5,914 nucleotides of DNA from positions 1-5,914 of the forward strand of contig DASZCG010000218.1 of assembly GCA_035943355.1 (NCBI GenBank). Reading direction: 5' to 3'. Each line of letters begins with the position of its first letter. Positions within the stretch are counted from its first letter, which is position 1. Positions 1 through 5,914 of this stretch are shown piece after piece. This DNA comes from 20CM-2-65-7 sp035943355 (GTDB taxonomy: Bacteria; Gemmatimonadota; Gemmatimonadetes; Gemmatimonadales; GWC2-71-9). Both the position numbers and the translations under genes were made by a program. The notes beneath the pieces were generated by a model that ran no database searches, was not told where the DNA came from, and worked only from the letters and a program-made list of their open reading frames with translations.

Positions 1-85
1 GAATATCGTGGTCAATCCGCTGTTGGGTGGGTTCGCCGGGTGTGTCATCGGCGCGACCGCACTTCGCTATCGCGTCGTGAGCTGA
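1..85 (+). CDS. 3' end of a small membrane protein (partial, hypothetical)
   Basis: Only the last 27 codons lie in the window, read from base 2 and ending at the TGA at 83-85. The tail is hydrophobic and glycine-rich, with a LLGGFAGCVIG stretch that looks like a membrane helix with small-residue packing, followed by a short basic end (LRYRVVS). This reading frame is preferred over the other two because its composition matches a membrane helix and because a similar segment ends the next gene downstream. The following gene begins within a few bases or at most 37 bases, which suggests one operon. No family can be named from so short a piece, and the function is unknown. Confidence 0.5.
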   Translation, partial: NIVVNPLLGGFAGCVIGATALRYRVVS

Positions 86-122
86 TGTGATCCCAGCACC
101 GACGAGCTTTCCTGCTCCGACG

Positions 123-428
123 ATGATTCGGCGAATTATCAGCGGCGCCGCAGCCGCTGTTGCTGGCGTACTCGCGTGCGTTCTCGTACCGGCAATACTC
201 GGGCTCCTTATAGAGAGCGTATTGTCGACCTTTGGAATCTTTCGTACGGGGCTCGCGCTGATCATCGCGTCGTTGACCTCAGGGCTATTGCACGTGTCAC
301 CGGGACATCTGCTGGTGGCATGGATTGTGGCGACGACGATCGGTGCCCTTATCGGCGGGTTCGTCGGCGCGTTCTTGGGCTCCCTGGGTGCGGCGTTCGT
401 TTTGCAAAGGCATAGATTGGAGGCATGA
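123..428 (+). CDS. small glycine-rich integral membrane protein, hypothetical
   Basis: This encodes about 101 residues with three likely membrane segments: roughly 6-30, 38-57 and 64-95. The third carries a GxxxG-type pattern (GALIGGFVGAFLGSLG), common in tightly packed helices. I chose the ATG at 123 because it gives a basic MIRR N-terminus just before the first helix. A GTG at 87, one base after the preceding stop, would add a Pro-rich 12-residue extension and is the main alternative. Neither start has a good ribosome binding site. The stop overlaps the next gene's start (ATGA, 425-428). Codon use differs from the neighbours: ATA, CTA, AGA and AGG all occur. By hand count, third-position GC is about 66% (67 of 101), against roughly 85% in the first 60 codons of the transporter gene. 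I do not recognise a family. Confidence 0.68.
   Translation: MIRRIISGAAAAVAGVLACVLVPAILGLLIESVLSTFGIFRTGLALIIASLTSGLLHVSPGHLLVAWIVATTIGALIGGFVGAFLGSLGAAFVLQRHRLEA
419..423 (+). promoter_or_regulatory. Shine-Dalgarno-like GGAGG unusually close to the PhzF-family start
   Basis: A perfect GGAGG sits one base before the ATG at 425, much closer than the usual 5-9 base spacing. The next in-frame ATG (527) would remove the conserved GNPAAV motif, so the start at 425 is still preferred. Initiation probably relies on coupling through the ATGA overlap as well as, or instead of, this site. Confidence 0.4.
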
Positions 429-1234
429 GCCTCCGCATCACGCAAGTCGACTCGTTCACCAATCGCCCGTTCGCAGGAAATCCCGCCGCCGTCTGCATCC
501 TCCCCAAGGCCGCTGATCCGGCCTGGATGCTCAACGTCGCACGCGAGATGAACCTCGCCGAGACGGCATTTCTCGTGAAGCAGAAGGACGGCTACGACCT
601 GCGTTGGTTCACGCCCGCCATTGAAGTCGATCTCTGCGGCCACGCCACACTTGCGAGCGCGCACGTGCTCTGGGAGGATGGACATCTTCCGAAGACCACG
701 CAGGCGCGCTTTCACACGAAGAGTGGGCTGCTCACTGCCGACAAGAATGAAGCGTGGATTGAGCTGGATTTTCCCGCAACGCCGGCAACGGTGACGCCTC
801 CGCTGGTCGCACTCGAGGAGGCACTCGGCGCACACGTACAGTTCGTCGGTCGCAGCAAGTTCGATTATCTCGTTGAAGTCGAGAGTGAATCCGTGGTACA
901 CAATCTCGCTCCGGACATGGCGGCAATCGCTCACATCCAGGCACGCGGCGTCATCGTGACGAGCCGCGCCGATGCGAAGAGCCCGTACGACTTCGTGTCA
1001 CGCTTCTTCGCTCCTCAGTCCGGCGTCCCCGAAGATCCCGTCACCGGTTCCGCGCACTGCGCGCTGACACCGTATTGGAGCGCGAAGCTGGGTAAGACCG
1101 AGCTCGCGGCGTTTCAGGCGTCACCGCGCGGCGGCGAGCTGCGGCTCCGGCTCGTGGGTGATCGCGTCAGGATCGGCGGTCAAGCAGTCACCGTGTTGCG
1201 CGGCGAACTCACGGCCGACAACTTGGGCGCGTGA
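425..1234 (+). CDS. PhzF family epimerase/isomerase-like protein
   Basis: The 269-residue product matches the usual length of PhzF/YddE/YHI9-type proteins, which have a two-domain diaminopimelate-epimerase fold and are cytosolic. Diagnostic motifs are all present in order: the N-terminal ITQVDSFTNRPFAGNPAAV (residues 5-23), NLAETAF (43-49), DLCGHATLA (69-77) and GVPEDPVTGSAH (about 200-211). By analogy with the isomerase PhzF of Pseudomonas, E46 is the expected general acid/base, with H73 and D204 completing the site and the GS at 208-209 lining it. All key residues look intact, so an active enzyme is expected. Most family members outside phenazine clusters have no known substrate, and no other phenazine gene is seen here, so the symbol phzF is not assigned. 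The gene overlaps both neighbours by four bases (ATGA upstream, GTGA downstream), which points to co-translation with the transporter that follows. Confidence 0.95.
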   Translation: MSLRITQVDSFTNRPFAGNPAAVCILPKAADPAWMLNVAREMNLAETAFLVKQKDGYDLRWFTPAIEVDLCGHATLASAHVLWEDGHLPKTTQARFHTKSGLLTADKNEAWIELDFPATPATVTPPLVALEEALGAHVQFVGRSKFDYLVEVESESVVHNLAPDMAAIAHIQARGVIVTSRADAKSPYDFVSRFFAPQSGVPEDPVTGSAHCALTPYWSAKLGKTELAAFQASPRGGELRLRLVGDRVRIGGQAVTVLRGELTADNLGA

Positions 1235-2190
1235 CAGCACCCTCAACACGCTCCCGCAGTCGCGTCGTCGGATATCTCTTCGCGCTCGGCGCCGGCGCCA
1301 CGTGGGGTACCACGGGCCCCCTCTCGACCGGCCTGTACAGTCTCATGCCCGCCACCAGCATCGGCTTCTGGCGCGTGCTCATCGGCACGATCGCGCTCGC
1401 CATCTGGGGGATCCTGTTCCGCCGCGACCTGTTTCGCGCCGACCGGCGCGGCTGGCTGCTGATCGGCCTCGGCGGCGGCGCGCTGGTCGCTCTGTTCGAG
1501 ATCGCGTATCAGTTCGCGATCGCCGGTGTCGGTGTCGCCGGCGCCGCGGCGCTGCTCTATACCGCTCCCGTGATGGTCGCGGTGCTCGCTCGCGTAATTC
1601 TCAAAGAGGCGCTGACACCAACCCGCATCGCGCTGGCGTTCATCGTCATGGTTGGCGTTGCCCTCACCGTCACCGGCGGCAGCAACGCAGGTGCCGAGGC
1701 CGCACGAATGGGCGTGACGGCGGGCGTGGCCGGTGGCCTGCTGTCGGCGCTCAGCTACGCGCTCACATCACTGATGGGCCGCTACGCGGCGCCGCGCTAC
1801 GGCGTGGTGAAGGTGTTGTTCCTCGAAGCGGTCGGAGGTGTCGTACTGATCTGGATTGCCCTCGCGATCTGGGGCCGGGCGCCAACGCCGCCGCCGTCGG
1901 GCGCGGCATGGCGCGGCCTGCTGGGACTCGCAGCCGGCTCTGTCATCGCAGCAAACCTGCTGTTCTTCGGCGCCATGAAGCGCATCGAAGCCGCTCCGGC
2001 GTCTGTCGCTGCGACGATCGAGCCTGTGGTCGGTGCATTGCTGGCGCTGCTGTTGTTCAGCCAGCGTCTCACCGGACTCGGCTGGCTTGGCCTGCTGATG
2101 GTTGTGAGCGGCGTCGCGGCCGGCTATGTGCTCGAGGGACTAAAACAGCAGCTCGATGCCGATGCGGAAGAGGCGGGGCGGCCCGTATGA
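1231..2190 (+). CDS. EamA/DMT-superfamily transporter (RhaT/YdcZ-like permease)
   Basis: The 319-residue product has about ten hydrophobic helices arranged as two EamA repeats, roughly residues 13-146 and 163-302. This is the standard length and layout of drug/metabolite transporters in the inner membrane. The signature TM4/TM9 segments recur in both halves: YTAPVMVAVLARVILKEALT (110-129) and IEPVVGALLALLLFSQRLT (263-281). The basic residues RRDLFRADRR (64-73) suggest a cytoplasmic loop by the positive-inside rule. The GTG start at 1231 overlaps the stop of the PhzF-family gene and has no Shine-Dalgarno sequence, so it is probably translated by coupling. No other start gives an intact first helix. 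The last 17 codons, a hydrophilic cytoplasmic tail (about residues 303-319), lie opposite the 3' end of the receptor gene on the other strand. Substrate is unknown; the family includes exporters of amino acids and metabolites. Confidence 0.93.
   Translation: MTAPSTRSRSRVVGYLFALGAGATWGTTGPLSTGLYSLMPATSIGFWRVLIGTIALAIWGILFRRDLFRADRRGWLLIGLGGGALVALFEIAYQFAIAGVGVAGAAALLYTAPVMVAVLARVILKEALTPTRIALAFIVMVGVALTVTGGSNAGAEAARMGVTAGVAGGLLSALSYALTSLMGRYAAPRYGVVKVLFLEAVGGVVLIWIALAIWGRAPTPPPSGAAWRGLLGLAAGSVIAANLLFFGAMKRIEAAPASVAATIEPVVGALLALLLFSQRLTGLGWLGLLMVVSGVAAGYVLEGLKQQLDADAEEAGRPV
2140..2190. other. 51-base convergent overlap of two coding sequences
   Basis: The transporter gene on the plus strand stops at 2188-2190, while the receptor gene on the minus strand stops at 2140-2142. 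The shared 51 bases encode the hydrophilic transporter tail on one strand and the last beta-strand of the receptor, ending RIGIELLF, on the other. No intergenic space or T-tailed hairpin is visible here, so transcripts from the two sides should be complementary at their 3' ends. Confidence 0.9.
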
Positions 2191-4914
2191 GAACAGCGGC
2201 TGCCCGTAGTCACGCGCGGCCGACAGGTACAACGGAAACAGCTCCGTGCGTCCTTCGATGAGGCCGTTGCCGTCCAGATCGGCGTAGGAGCGATAGCGCG
2301 GTGACTCGTAGGGAATCGGCTCCGGGTGGGCCGCGTACGCCGTCTCCGCCATCTGCTGAATCTGCGCATCCGTCAAATTCGGCTGACCTGACTCGCGCCG
2401 CGCCGCCTCGACGTTCTGGCGGTTCAGCAGATTCCGCACGTCCAGGTAGATACTTCCCTGCCACCGCACCCCCCCTCCACCTCCCAGTCGAATCGGTTGC
2501 CTCAGCAGCAGGTCCACAGTCGCCAGTGTTGGCAGACGGTGACTGTTCGGCAAGCCAATCAGACTGTCGCCCGCAAAATTTGTCATCGTGTATGGCAGTC
2601 CCGAGCTCACGCGGATGATCGCCGCCGCCTCGAACCCGGCAAACGGCCGTATCCCGGCGACACGCGGGCCGGCATTGCGTGACAGCTGCGTCTGCCCGAT
2701 CACGGTGAGATTGTGGCGGCGATCGTAGTCGAGCGGGAACGTCACGCGCGCCGGATTGATCGTGTCGCCCCCGGGATCGACGCGGATGCGGCGGGTCAGC
2801 TGGAAGGCGTTGGTTGCGGTCGCCTGCGCCTGCTGCAGCGCGTAGGAGACGCGCACGCCCCAGCCGTCGCGCAGCGGCCGCTCCGCGATGACTTCCACGC
2901 CTTTCACATCGCCATAATCGAGATTCCCGAAAATCGACGAGTCGGGATCGACCCCCAGCGGCACCGACGCGACCATCCCGTCGAGCAATTTGTTGAAGAC
3001 GTTGACCCGTAGTGTCGTCGTAGCCGACGGCCGGGTCCGCAAGGAGAACTCGTATTGCGTCGCCTCCTCGAAGCCGAGATTCGGATTGCCGCGACGGAAA
3101 CGGCCGGTGCGCAGGGTATCGTCAAAAGCCGCGTCGACGAGATACTGGAAGTCGGGAGCCTGCGAGAAGCGGCCCCAGCTCGCGACGAACGTCGCGCCCT
3201 TCAGGATGGTCGAGAAGCCGAGCCGTGGACTGACGCTGCGCCGCGCGCCATACACGGCGCCGCCGGGGATACCGGTTCCCGGATCGAACTGGTCATAGCG
3301 CAGACCGAACGTGAACACGAAGTCCTGGCCGCGCAGCTGGCCTTCGCCGTAGGCGGCAACGGACAGCGGTGTGAATCTCGACGCCTCGGCGGGTGGGACG
3401 CTGTCGCCCACGGGGAGGTAGCCCAGGGCGCGCTGGAACGTCTTCACGTCCTGGCTGGCAATCTCTCCGCCAAAGTAGAAATCGCCGCGCGGACCTCCCA
3501 CGCTGAAATCGGCCTGACCGCGCAGCTCGTGGAACTGATTCCACGCCACTCCCCCGGCGGAGCCGCCGCCGAGGAAGAACGCCGGCACTCCCCACGGCGA
3601 CTGATCGCTGAAGTCGGGCGCGATGAGCCCGGGAATGGGCGCGCGTGCCGCCACGGTGTCCTGGCTGCGCGCCAGATCTTCGCCGATGAATCGAAATGGG
3701 CTGCCGGTGAACGCCCCGAAGCGGTAGCGCGGCTGCTCGGCGAGCGTCCCCCGCTCGAACTCGCGCGAGAAGTAACCGGCGCGCAGGTCGGCCGTGAAAT
3801 TGTTGCTGGTGCGCTGCAGGTCGGCGCTGAACAGATTGCCACTCACGCGCTGCGCGGGCGCACCATAGGTGTCGTACTTATAGACGGGATCGTACAGCAG
3901 TCGTTGCTCGTCCGATCGCAGCGCAAACAGGCGCAGCGTGTGTGACCCGCCGAGCGGCAGGCGCAGCTTGGCGCCGGCGTCGTAGCGCTCGCCGCTGTTG
4001 TGCGGCAGCATCGCGGGATTGTTGTTGCGGGGATCTCGCGCCTCGGGGGGAGGCGGCGCATTCACGGGGTCGGCATCGAGCTTGCCCTCGACGTCGAGTA
4101 CCGTGACCAGCCCGATGCCGCCGGGGAGCGGACCATCCGCCGACACCACGACGCGGTCCTGACCCATATCCGCGGCCCCAGCGAACAAGCGGTCGCTCTC
4201 GTAGGCAGCGCGCCCGCTCCATCGTTCGCCGCCGTCTTTCGTGACGACGTTCACGAGACCGGAGATCGCCTGACCGTAGCGCGCGGAGAAGCCGTTGGTC
4301 GCGAGTGACGCTTCCACCAGCAGGTCGGGCGGAATTCTCACGCCGAGCCCGCCCGTGGACGCATCCAGCTGGTTCTTCACACCCAATCCATCGAGCACGA
4401 ACGCCTGCTGGCCGAGGCGGCCACCGCGGTAGCTCTCGCCCACAGCGCCGGCGGAGAGCGCGACCGCCTCCCCCACCGTGGTTACCGGGAAGCGCCGCAG
4501 CTCGTCGCCCCCGATGCGCTGTATCGACGCGACGACCGTCGGATCGAGGATCGAGTCGGCATAGGCTTCGACCACGATCGGCCGCTCGATCGTGTAGACG
4601 TCGACGGTGAAATTCACCACCGTATTCTGTCCAGCCCGGACCAGGACGCTGTCGCGACGGACGGTCTCGAACCCAATCGAGCGGACCGTGACGACGTGCC
4701 AGCCGCTCCGCGCCTCGCGGATGCGGTAGGAGCCGGTGGAGTCGGTCTGCGAGAGCCAGCGGCCGTCGAGTCCGACCTCTGCGCCATTGACCGGGACGCT
4801 GCCCGCGCGTTGGCGGACGTGCCCGACGATCGAGCCGTTGGTCTGGGCTGCCAGCGCGCCTGTCATGAGACAGAGCGCCGCGCCCGCGAGCGTTACGGCA
4901 GCTCGTAGAGCCAT
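2140..4914 (-). CDS. TonB-dependent outer-membrane receptor with carboxypeptidase-regulatory-like N-terminal domain
   Basis: The 924-residue protein should import a ligand through the outer membrane using TonB energy. A signal peptide covers residues 1-22, with an ALA-AQ cleavage site. A carboxypeptidase-regulatory-like beta-sandwich follows (about 26-108), then a TonB-box-like PIVVEAY (112-118) and a plug domain (about 120-228) ending in the characteristic FSARYGQAISGLVNVVTKDG. The barrel (about 232-924) shows family landmarks: SPRLGFS (562-568), RGNPNLGFEEATQYEFSL (608-625), GVEVIAERP (672-680), DYDRRHNLTV (729-738) and YLDVRNLLNRQNV (823-835). The last residue is Phe, as expected for outer-membrane barrel assembly. 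The mature protein has no cysteine. Late in the barrel, a loop holds a DLDGNGLIE calcium-loop-like motif (879-887). The ATG at 4914 lies inside the upstream propeller gene and has no Shine-Dalgarno sequence. The ligand is unknown. The architecture resembles Oar-like receptors. Confidence 0.95.
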   Translation of the reverse strand: MALRAAVTLAGAALCLMTGALAAQTNGSIVGHVRQRAGSVPVNGAEVGLDGRWLSQTDSTGSYRIREARSGWHVVTVRSIGFETVRRDSVLVRAGQNTVVNFTVDVYTIERPIVVEAYADSILDPTVVASIQRIGGDELRRFPVTTVGEAVALSAGAVGESYRGGRLGQQAFVLDGLGVKNQLDASTGGLGVRIPPDLLVEASLATNGFSARYGQAISGLVNVVTKDGGERWSGRAAYESDRLFAGAADMGQDRVVVSADGPLPGGIGLVTVLDVEGKLDADPVNAPPPPEARDPRNNNPAMLPHNSGERYDAGAKLRLPLGGSHTLRLFALRSDEQRLLYDPVYKYDTYGAPAQRVSGNLFSADLQRTSNNFTADLRAGYFSREFERGTLAEQPRYRFGAFTGSPFRFIGEDLARSQDTVAARAPIPGLIAPDFSDQSPWGVPAFFLGGGSAGGVAWNQFHELRGQADFSVGGPRGDFYFGGEIASQDVKTFQRALGYLPVGDSVPPAEASRFTPLSVAAYGEGQLRGQDFVFTFGLRYDQFDPGTGIPGGAVYGARRSVSPRLGFSTILKGATFVASWGRFSQAPDFQYLVDAAFDDTLRTGRFRRGNPNLGFEEATQYEFSLRTRPSATTTLRVNVFNKLLDGMVASVPLGVDPDSSIFGNLDYGDVKGVEVIAERPLRDGWGVRVSYALQQAQATATNAFQLTRRIRVDPGGDTINPARVTFPLDYDRRHNLTVIGQTQLSRNAGPRVAGIRPFAGFEAAAIIRVSSGLPYTMTNFAGDSLIGLPNSHRLPTLATVDLLLRQPIRLGGGGGVRWQGSIYLDVRNLLNRQNVEAARRESGQPNLTDAQIQQMAETAYAAHPEPIPYESPRYRSYADLDGNGLIEGRTELFPLYLSAARDYGQPLFSYGPPRLFRIGIELLF
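2242..2280 (-). other. EF-hand/dockerin-like calcium-loop motif in receptor
   Basis: Residues 879-891 of the receptor read DLDGNGLIEGRTE, matching the D-x-D-x-N-G-x-I start of a calcium-binding loop. The usual acidic residue at loop position 12 is Thr, with Glu one place later. It lies in the long segment before the final beta-strands, where many SusC-type receptors carry a comparable D-x-N-G-D-G motif. Calcium binding is inferred only from the pattern. Confidence 0.5.
2469..2475 (-). repeat. homopolymeric C7/G7 tract inside receptor gene
   Basis: Seven consecutive C on the plus strand read as seven G on the coding strand, within the codons for a five-glycine run at receptor residues 811-815. 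The frame is intact here. Such tracts can slip during replication, but seven G in a GC-rich gene is also expected by chance. Confidence 0.4.
4893..4914 (-). other. 22-base overlap coupling the propeller gene to the receptor gene
   Basis: The receptor ATG (4912-4914) precedes the propeller-gene stop TAA (4893-4895) on the same strand. The 16 bases before the ATG, on the coding strand, contain CCTCC and no purine-rich Shine-Dalgarno sequence. Termination-reinitiation by ribosomes finishing the propeller gene is the most likely way the receptor is translated. Confidence 0.7.
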
Positions 4915-5914
4915 GCGTCGCGGCTGGAGGCGAGCGACGATGTGTCGCTGGTGAGGACGTACCCTTGTGCGACGAAGCGCGTGCCGTCACGCGACGGCGC
5001 CGGCCGCTCGAACCACACGAATCCGCCTCCACCGCGGGGCGGCTGCACGAGCGAGTCCGCGCCGGGCGTGGGTCCGAGGATGTGCACATCGCCGCCGATG
5101 TCCGGGAGGCCATCCACCACCACGAACACACGTCCTGCGGCCCACGCGACGTCGCGCACGAGCCGGTTGCCGCCGAAATCGTGAACGGTGTCGGTCACAC
5201 CACTCGAGAACACATGGCGGTAGACCGCCGCATCGTTTTCGCGCGTGAAGTAGATCGTATCGCTGGTGGCACCCACGGTCACGGACGACGCAGCGTCTGT
5301 CCCCGGCACGATCGTCACCGTCGGAGTGGGCGGTGTCAGATCGAGGATCGCAATCTCGAGTCCGACGCGGACGGTATCAGGCGGGCAGCTCGAACAGCCG
5401 CGCGGATAACTCACGTCCTCACCCACGTAGACGAGCCGGGACGCGTCGAGCCAGCCGAGGTGCGAGACCCCCCAGTGCGTGCGACCGGAGGGCGCGAGAT
5501 ACGGCAAGCTCTGGACGTCGCGACCCGCGTTGGGATCGTTGAGTGGCGCGACGGTAATGGCCTGCACGTGCGGGGCGATGGGCGGGATAGGCAGCCGGTA
5601 CGAATCCTGCCGCACGTACGCGATCTGACCTCCGCCCAAGGACGTCGGGTCCGCCTCCAGAAAGGCGTCCAGCGAATCGTTGGAGGCCGACGTGCGGCAG
5701 GTGTAGCCGGAGACTGCGGCGCCGGTGCCGGGCATCACCGCCAGGCAGCGGTCATGGTCAGCGCGATCGATTCGCTCCGCCGTGTACACAATCTCGCCGT
5801 CCGGCAGCCAGGCCGGCATCATATCGTCACCGGGATTCAGGGTGAGACGGATGAGCGGCGGTGCGTTGTAGGGTTGCGACGGAGCGTAATCGATGGGCAG
5901 GAACGGGGCGCCCG
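4893..5914 (-). CDS. PD40/TolB-like beta-propeller protein, 5' end outside the window
   Basis: The reading frame is open from the window edge to the TAA at 4893-4895, giving about 339 visible residues. The Met codon at 5820-5822 is internal, because the 30 codons before it continue the same repeat pattern (strand RLTLNPGDD leading into MMPAWLPDGEIVYTAER). At least six repeats of a PD40/WD40-like type can be seen, numbered from that Met: PAWLPDGEIVYTA (3-15), GGGQIAYVRQD (63-73), LGWLDASRLVYVGED (122-136), TSDTIYFTREND (186-197), DVAWAAGRVFVVVDG (224-238) and PAPSRDGTRFVAQG (274-287). The end, DAWLYELP, looks like a closing propeller strand. Four cysteines (26, 42, 143, 146) could form disulfides, which would suit an exported protein, but the signal sequence would lie outside the window. 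The gene is coupled to the receptor gene, so a shared envelope role such as ligand binding is plausible. It has no enzyme motif that I recognise. Confidence 0.85.
   Translation of the reverse strand, partial: GAPFLPIDYAPSQPYNAPPLIRLTLNPGDDMMPAWLPDGEIVYTAERIDRADHDRCLAVMPGTGAAVSGYTCRTSASNDSLDAFLEADPTSLGGGQIAYVRQDSYRLPIPPIAPHVQAITVAPLNDPNAGRDVQSLPYLAPSGRTHWGVSHLGWLDASRLVYVGEDVSYPRGCSSCPPDTVRVGLEIAILDLTPPTPTVTIVPGTDAASSVTVGATSDTIYFTRENDAAVYRHVFSSGVTDTVHDFGGNRLVRDVAWAAGRVFVVVDGLPDIGGDVHILGPTPGADSLVQPPRGGGGFVWFERPAPSRDGTRFVAQGYVLTSDTSSLASSRDAWLYELP

Noticed and set aside
1..428. The two small membrane segments as one gene split by a frameshift
   Set aside because: The first piece already ends with a full helix and basic tail, and the second begins with its own start and first helix, so two genes are the simpler reading.
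425..1234. Assignment as phenazine biosynthesis gene phzF
   Set aside because: The family match is strong, but no other phenazine genes are visible and most PhzF-like proteins have other or unknown roles.
2140..2230. Rho-independent terminator between the convergent operons
   Set aside because: GC-rich partial inverted repeats are present, but no T-tract follows on either strand and the whole stretch is coding.
1158..2261. Long plus-strand open frame (367 codons) across the transporter gene
   Set aside because: The translation is extremely rich in Arg, with no domain pattern. It is a frame shadow of the GC-rich EamA gene, whose own frame has clear ten-helix repeats.
3055..3945. Plus-strand open frame (296 codons) antisense to the receptor
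   Set aside because: It reads opposite well-conserved barrel motifs of the receptor, has no recognisable domain, and is best explained as a high-GC antisense shadow.
4845..4914. Receptor N-terminus as a lipoprotein (Cys at residue 15)
   Set aside because: The residues before Cys15 (A-A-L) do not form a lipobox, and a standard ALA-AQ cleavage site follows at residues 20-24.
3878..5131. Minus-strand open frame (417 codons) spanning the propeller-receptor junction
   Set aside because: The product is low-complexity and rich in Arg, Ala and Gly, and it would replace two genes with recognisable families.

Overview
This is a gene-dense, GC-rich bacterial window of 5,914 bases. Nearly every base is coding, and the genes overlap or touch. 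The organism is Gram-negative in envelope type, because the largest gene encodes a TonB-dependent outer-membrane receptor with a signal peptide and a C-terminal phenylalanine. High GC, a carboxypeptidase-regulatory-like N-terminal domain on the receptor, and a PD40-type beta-propeller gene beside it would fit Gemmatimonadota or a similar high-GC phylum. That placement is inference, with no marker gene to confirm it.

Plus strand, 1-2190: a compact run of four genes reading rightward. It opens with the 3' end of a small glycine-rich membrane protein, followed by a complete small membrane protein (about 101 aa) whose C-terminal end resembles that of its upstream neighbour. Next come a PhzF-family epimerase/isomerase-like enzyme (269 aa) and an EamA/DMT-family ten-helix transporter (319 aa). 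The last two junctions are 4-base stop/start overlaps (ATGA, then GTGA), so these genes are probably co-translated. The substrates of the enzyme and the transporter cannot be read from the sequence.

Minus strand, 5914-2140: two genes reading leftward. The first is the 3' part of a six-repeat (or longer) PD40-like beta-propeller protein that runs off the right edge. It overlaps by 22 bases the start of a 924-aa TonB-dependent receptor. The receptor start has no Shine-Dalgarno sequence, so its translation probably depends on the propeller gene.

The two operons converge and share 51 bases of coding sequence at 2140-2190, so there is no intergenic terminator there. I found no RNA genes, insertion sequences, CRISPR arrays, or stretches over 300 bases without a gene. 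No clearly novel system is visible. The most interesting items are the coupled propeller-receptor pair, the 51-base antisense overlap, the possible tandem small-membrane paralogues and a calcium-loop-like motif near the receptor C-terminus.
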